Shown one piece after another: positions 63,779-64,000 of a stretch of 64,000 nucleotides of DNA. The notes under the pieces are model-generated. The model saw only the letters and a program-made list of their open reading frames with translations, was not told where the DNA came from and made no database searches. The stretch comes from Bacillus sp. AFS006103. Lineage in GTDB: Bacteria > Bacillota > Bacilli > Bacillales > Cytobacillaceae. Positions within the stretch are counted from its first letter, which is position 1. Every line of letters begins with the position of its first letter. Location: contig NTXX01000012.1 of assembly GCA_002559145.1 (NCBI GenBank), forward strand, positions 1-64,000, read 5' to 3'. Both the position numbers and the translations under genes were made by a program.

Positions 63779-64000
63779 CTATCCAATCCTTTCATGCACC
63801 AACACCATTATTTTTTCTACAACATCTTGAATGGTTAAAGAGGTTGTATCGATTTCAACTGCATCATCGGCTTTTTTCAATGGTGCTACTTCTCTCTCTG
63901 AGTCGATTTTATCTCTACGAGCAATTTCTTCTTTTAACTTTTCTAAGTCAGATGGAAATCCTTTTTGGATATTTTCATTATGACGTCTTTCCGCTCTTTC
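63779..64000 (-). CDS. cmk: Cytidylate kinase, C-terminal part (cut by window edge)
   Basis: The last 73 codons of Cmk. [55 protein letters not shown] and VVEKIMVLV closely match the B. subtilis Cmk end. The N-terminal ATP site lies outside the window. Stop at 63779; plsC follows at once. Order cmk-plsC-ypfD is the B. subtilis one. Confidence 0.95.
   Translation of the reverse strand, partial: ERAERRHNENIQKGFPSDLEKLKEEIARRDKIDSEREVAPLKKADDAVEIDTTSLTIQDVVEKIMVLVHERIG

Overview
The window is a chromosomal segment of a low-GC, endospore-forming Bacillaceae bacterium related to Bacillus subtilis (a Neobacillus- or Mesobacillus-type genus is my guess). Gene order follows the B. subtilis ypvA-to-cmk block almost gene for gene, and sporulation genes (spoIVA, cotD, sspM, ypjB) are present. 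Most genes lie on the minus strand. The few on the plus strand are short units: the Crp/Fnr regulator, hsp20, yppF, sspM, recU-ponA, ypjC and ypzI. No phage, plasmid, transposase or CRISPR array was seen.

Layout. 1-9.4 kb: DinG-like helicase ypvA, THUMP methyltransferase ypsC, RNase P RNA (rnpB), gpsB, ypsA, spore coat cotD with a tandem Gly/Pro repeat, an uncatalogued 31-residue membrane peptide, and the DNA-repair pair mrfB-mrfA with a LexA-like box in front. 9.5-12.3 kb: an accessory island with a Crp/Fnr-type regulator, a short hybrid-cluster protein (hcp) behind an Fnr-type palindrome, and an HSP20 gene with a sigma-K-like promoter. 12.3-20.8 kb: yppG, yppF, yppE, yppD, sspM, yppC, recU, ponA, ypoC, nth and dnaD, with a structured dispersed repeat after sspM. 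20.8-26.6 kb: aspB, ypmB, ypmA, a degenerate metallo-beta-lactamase-like protein and dinG. 26.7-34.7 kb: pantothenate genes panBCD with their own promoter and a terminator-containing leader, then birA, cca, the bacillithiol genes bshA and bshB1, mgsA, dapB and ypjD. 34.8-42.8 kb: ypjC, ypjB, ypjA, the menaquinol:cytochrome c reductase qcrABC, ypiF, ypiB, ypiA and a degenerate amidohydrolase-like gene. 43-49.2 kb: the aromatic supraoperon aroC-aroB-aroH-hisC-tyrA-aroA. 49.4-53.9 kb: ndk, menaquinone-side-chain genes hepT-menG-hepS, mtrB (TRAP), folE and hbs. 54.3-64 kb: spoIVA, yphF, a DUF2768 protein, gpsA, der, yphA, ypzI, fni, ypfD, a PlsC-type acyltransferase and the 3' end of cmk.

The genes serve core functions: DNA repair and recombination (MrfAB, RecU, Nth, DnaD, DinG), cell wall and division (PonA, GpsB), respiration (Qcr, Hep/MenG), and cofactor and amino-acid synthesis. 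The main departures from the B. subtilis pattern are losses or relocations (asnS, trpEDCFBA and cheR are not at their usual places) and insertions (the regulator/hcp/hsp20 island and two degenerate-enzyme genes). I found no clearly new multigene system. The best leads are the hcp regulator island, the panB leader, the LexA box before mrfA, the candidate sigma-K promoters and the structured repeat. Comparisons with B. subtilis are from memory of that genome, not from a search.
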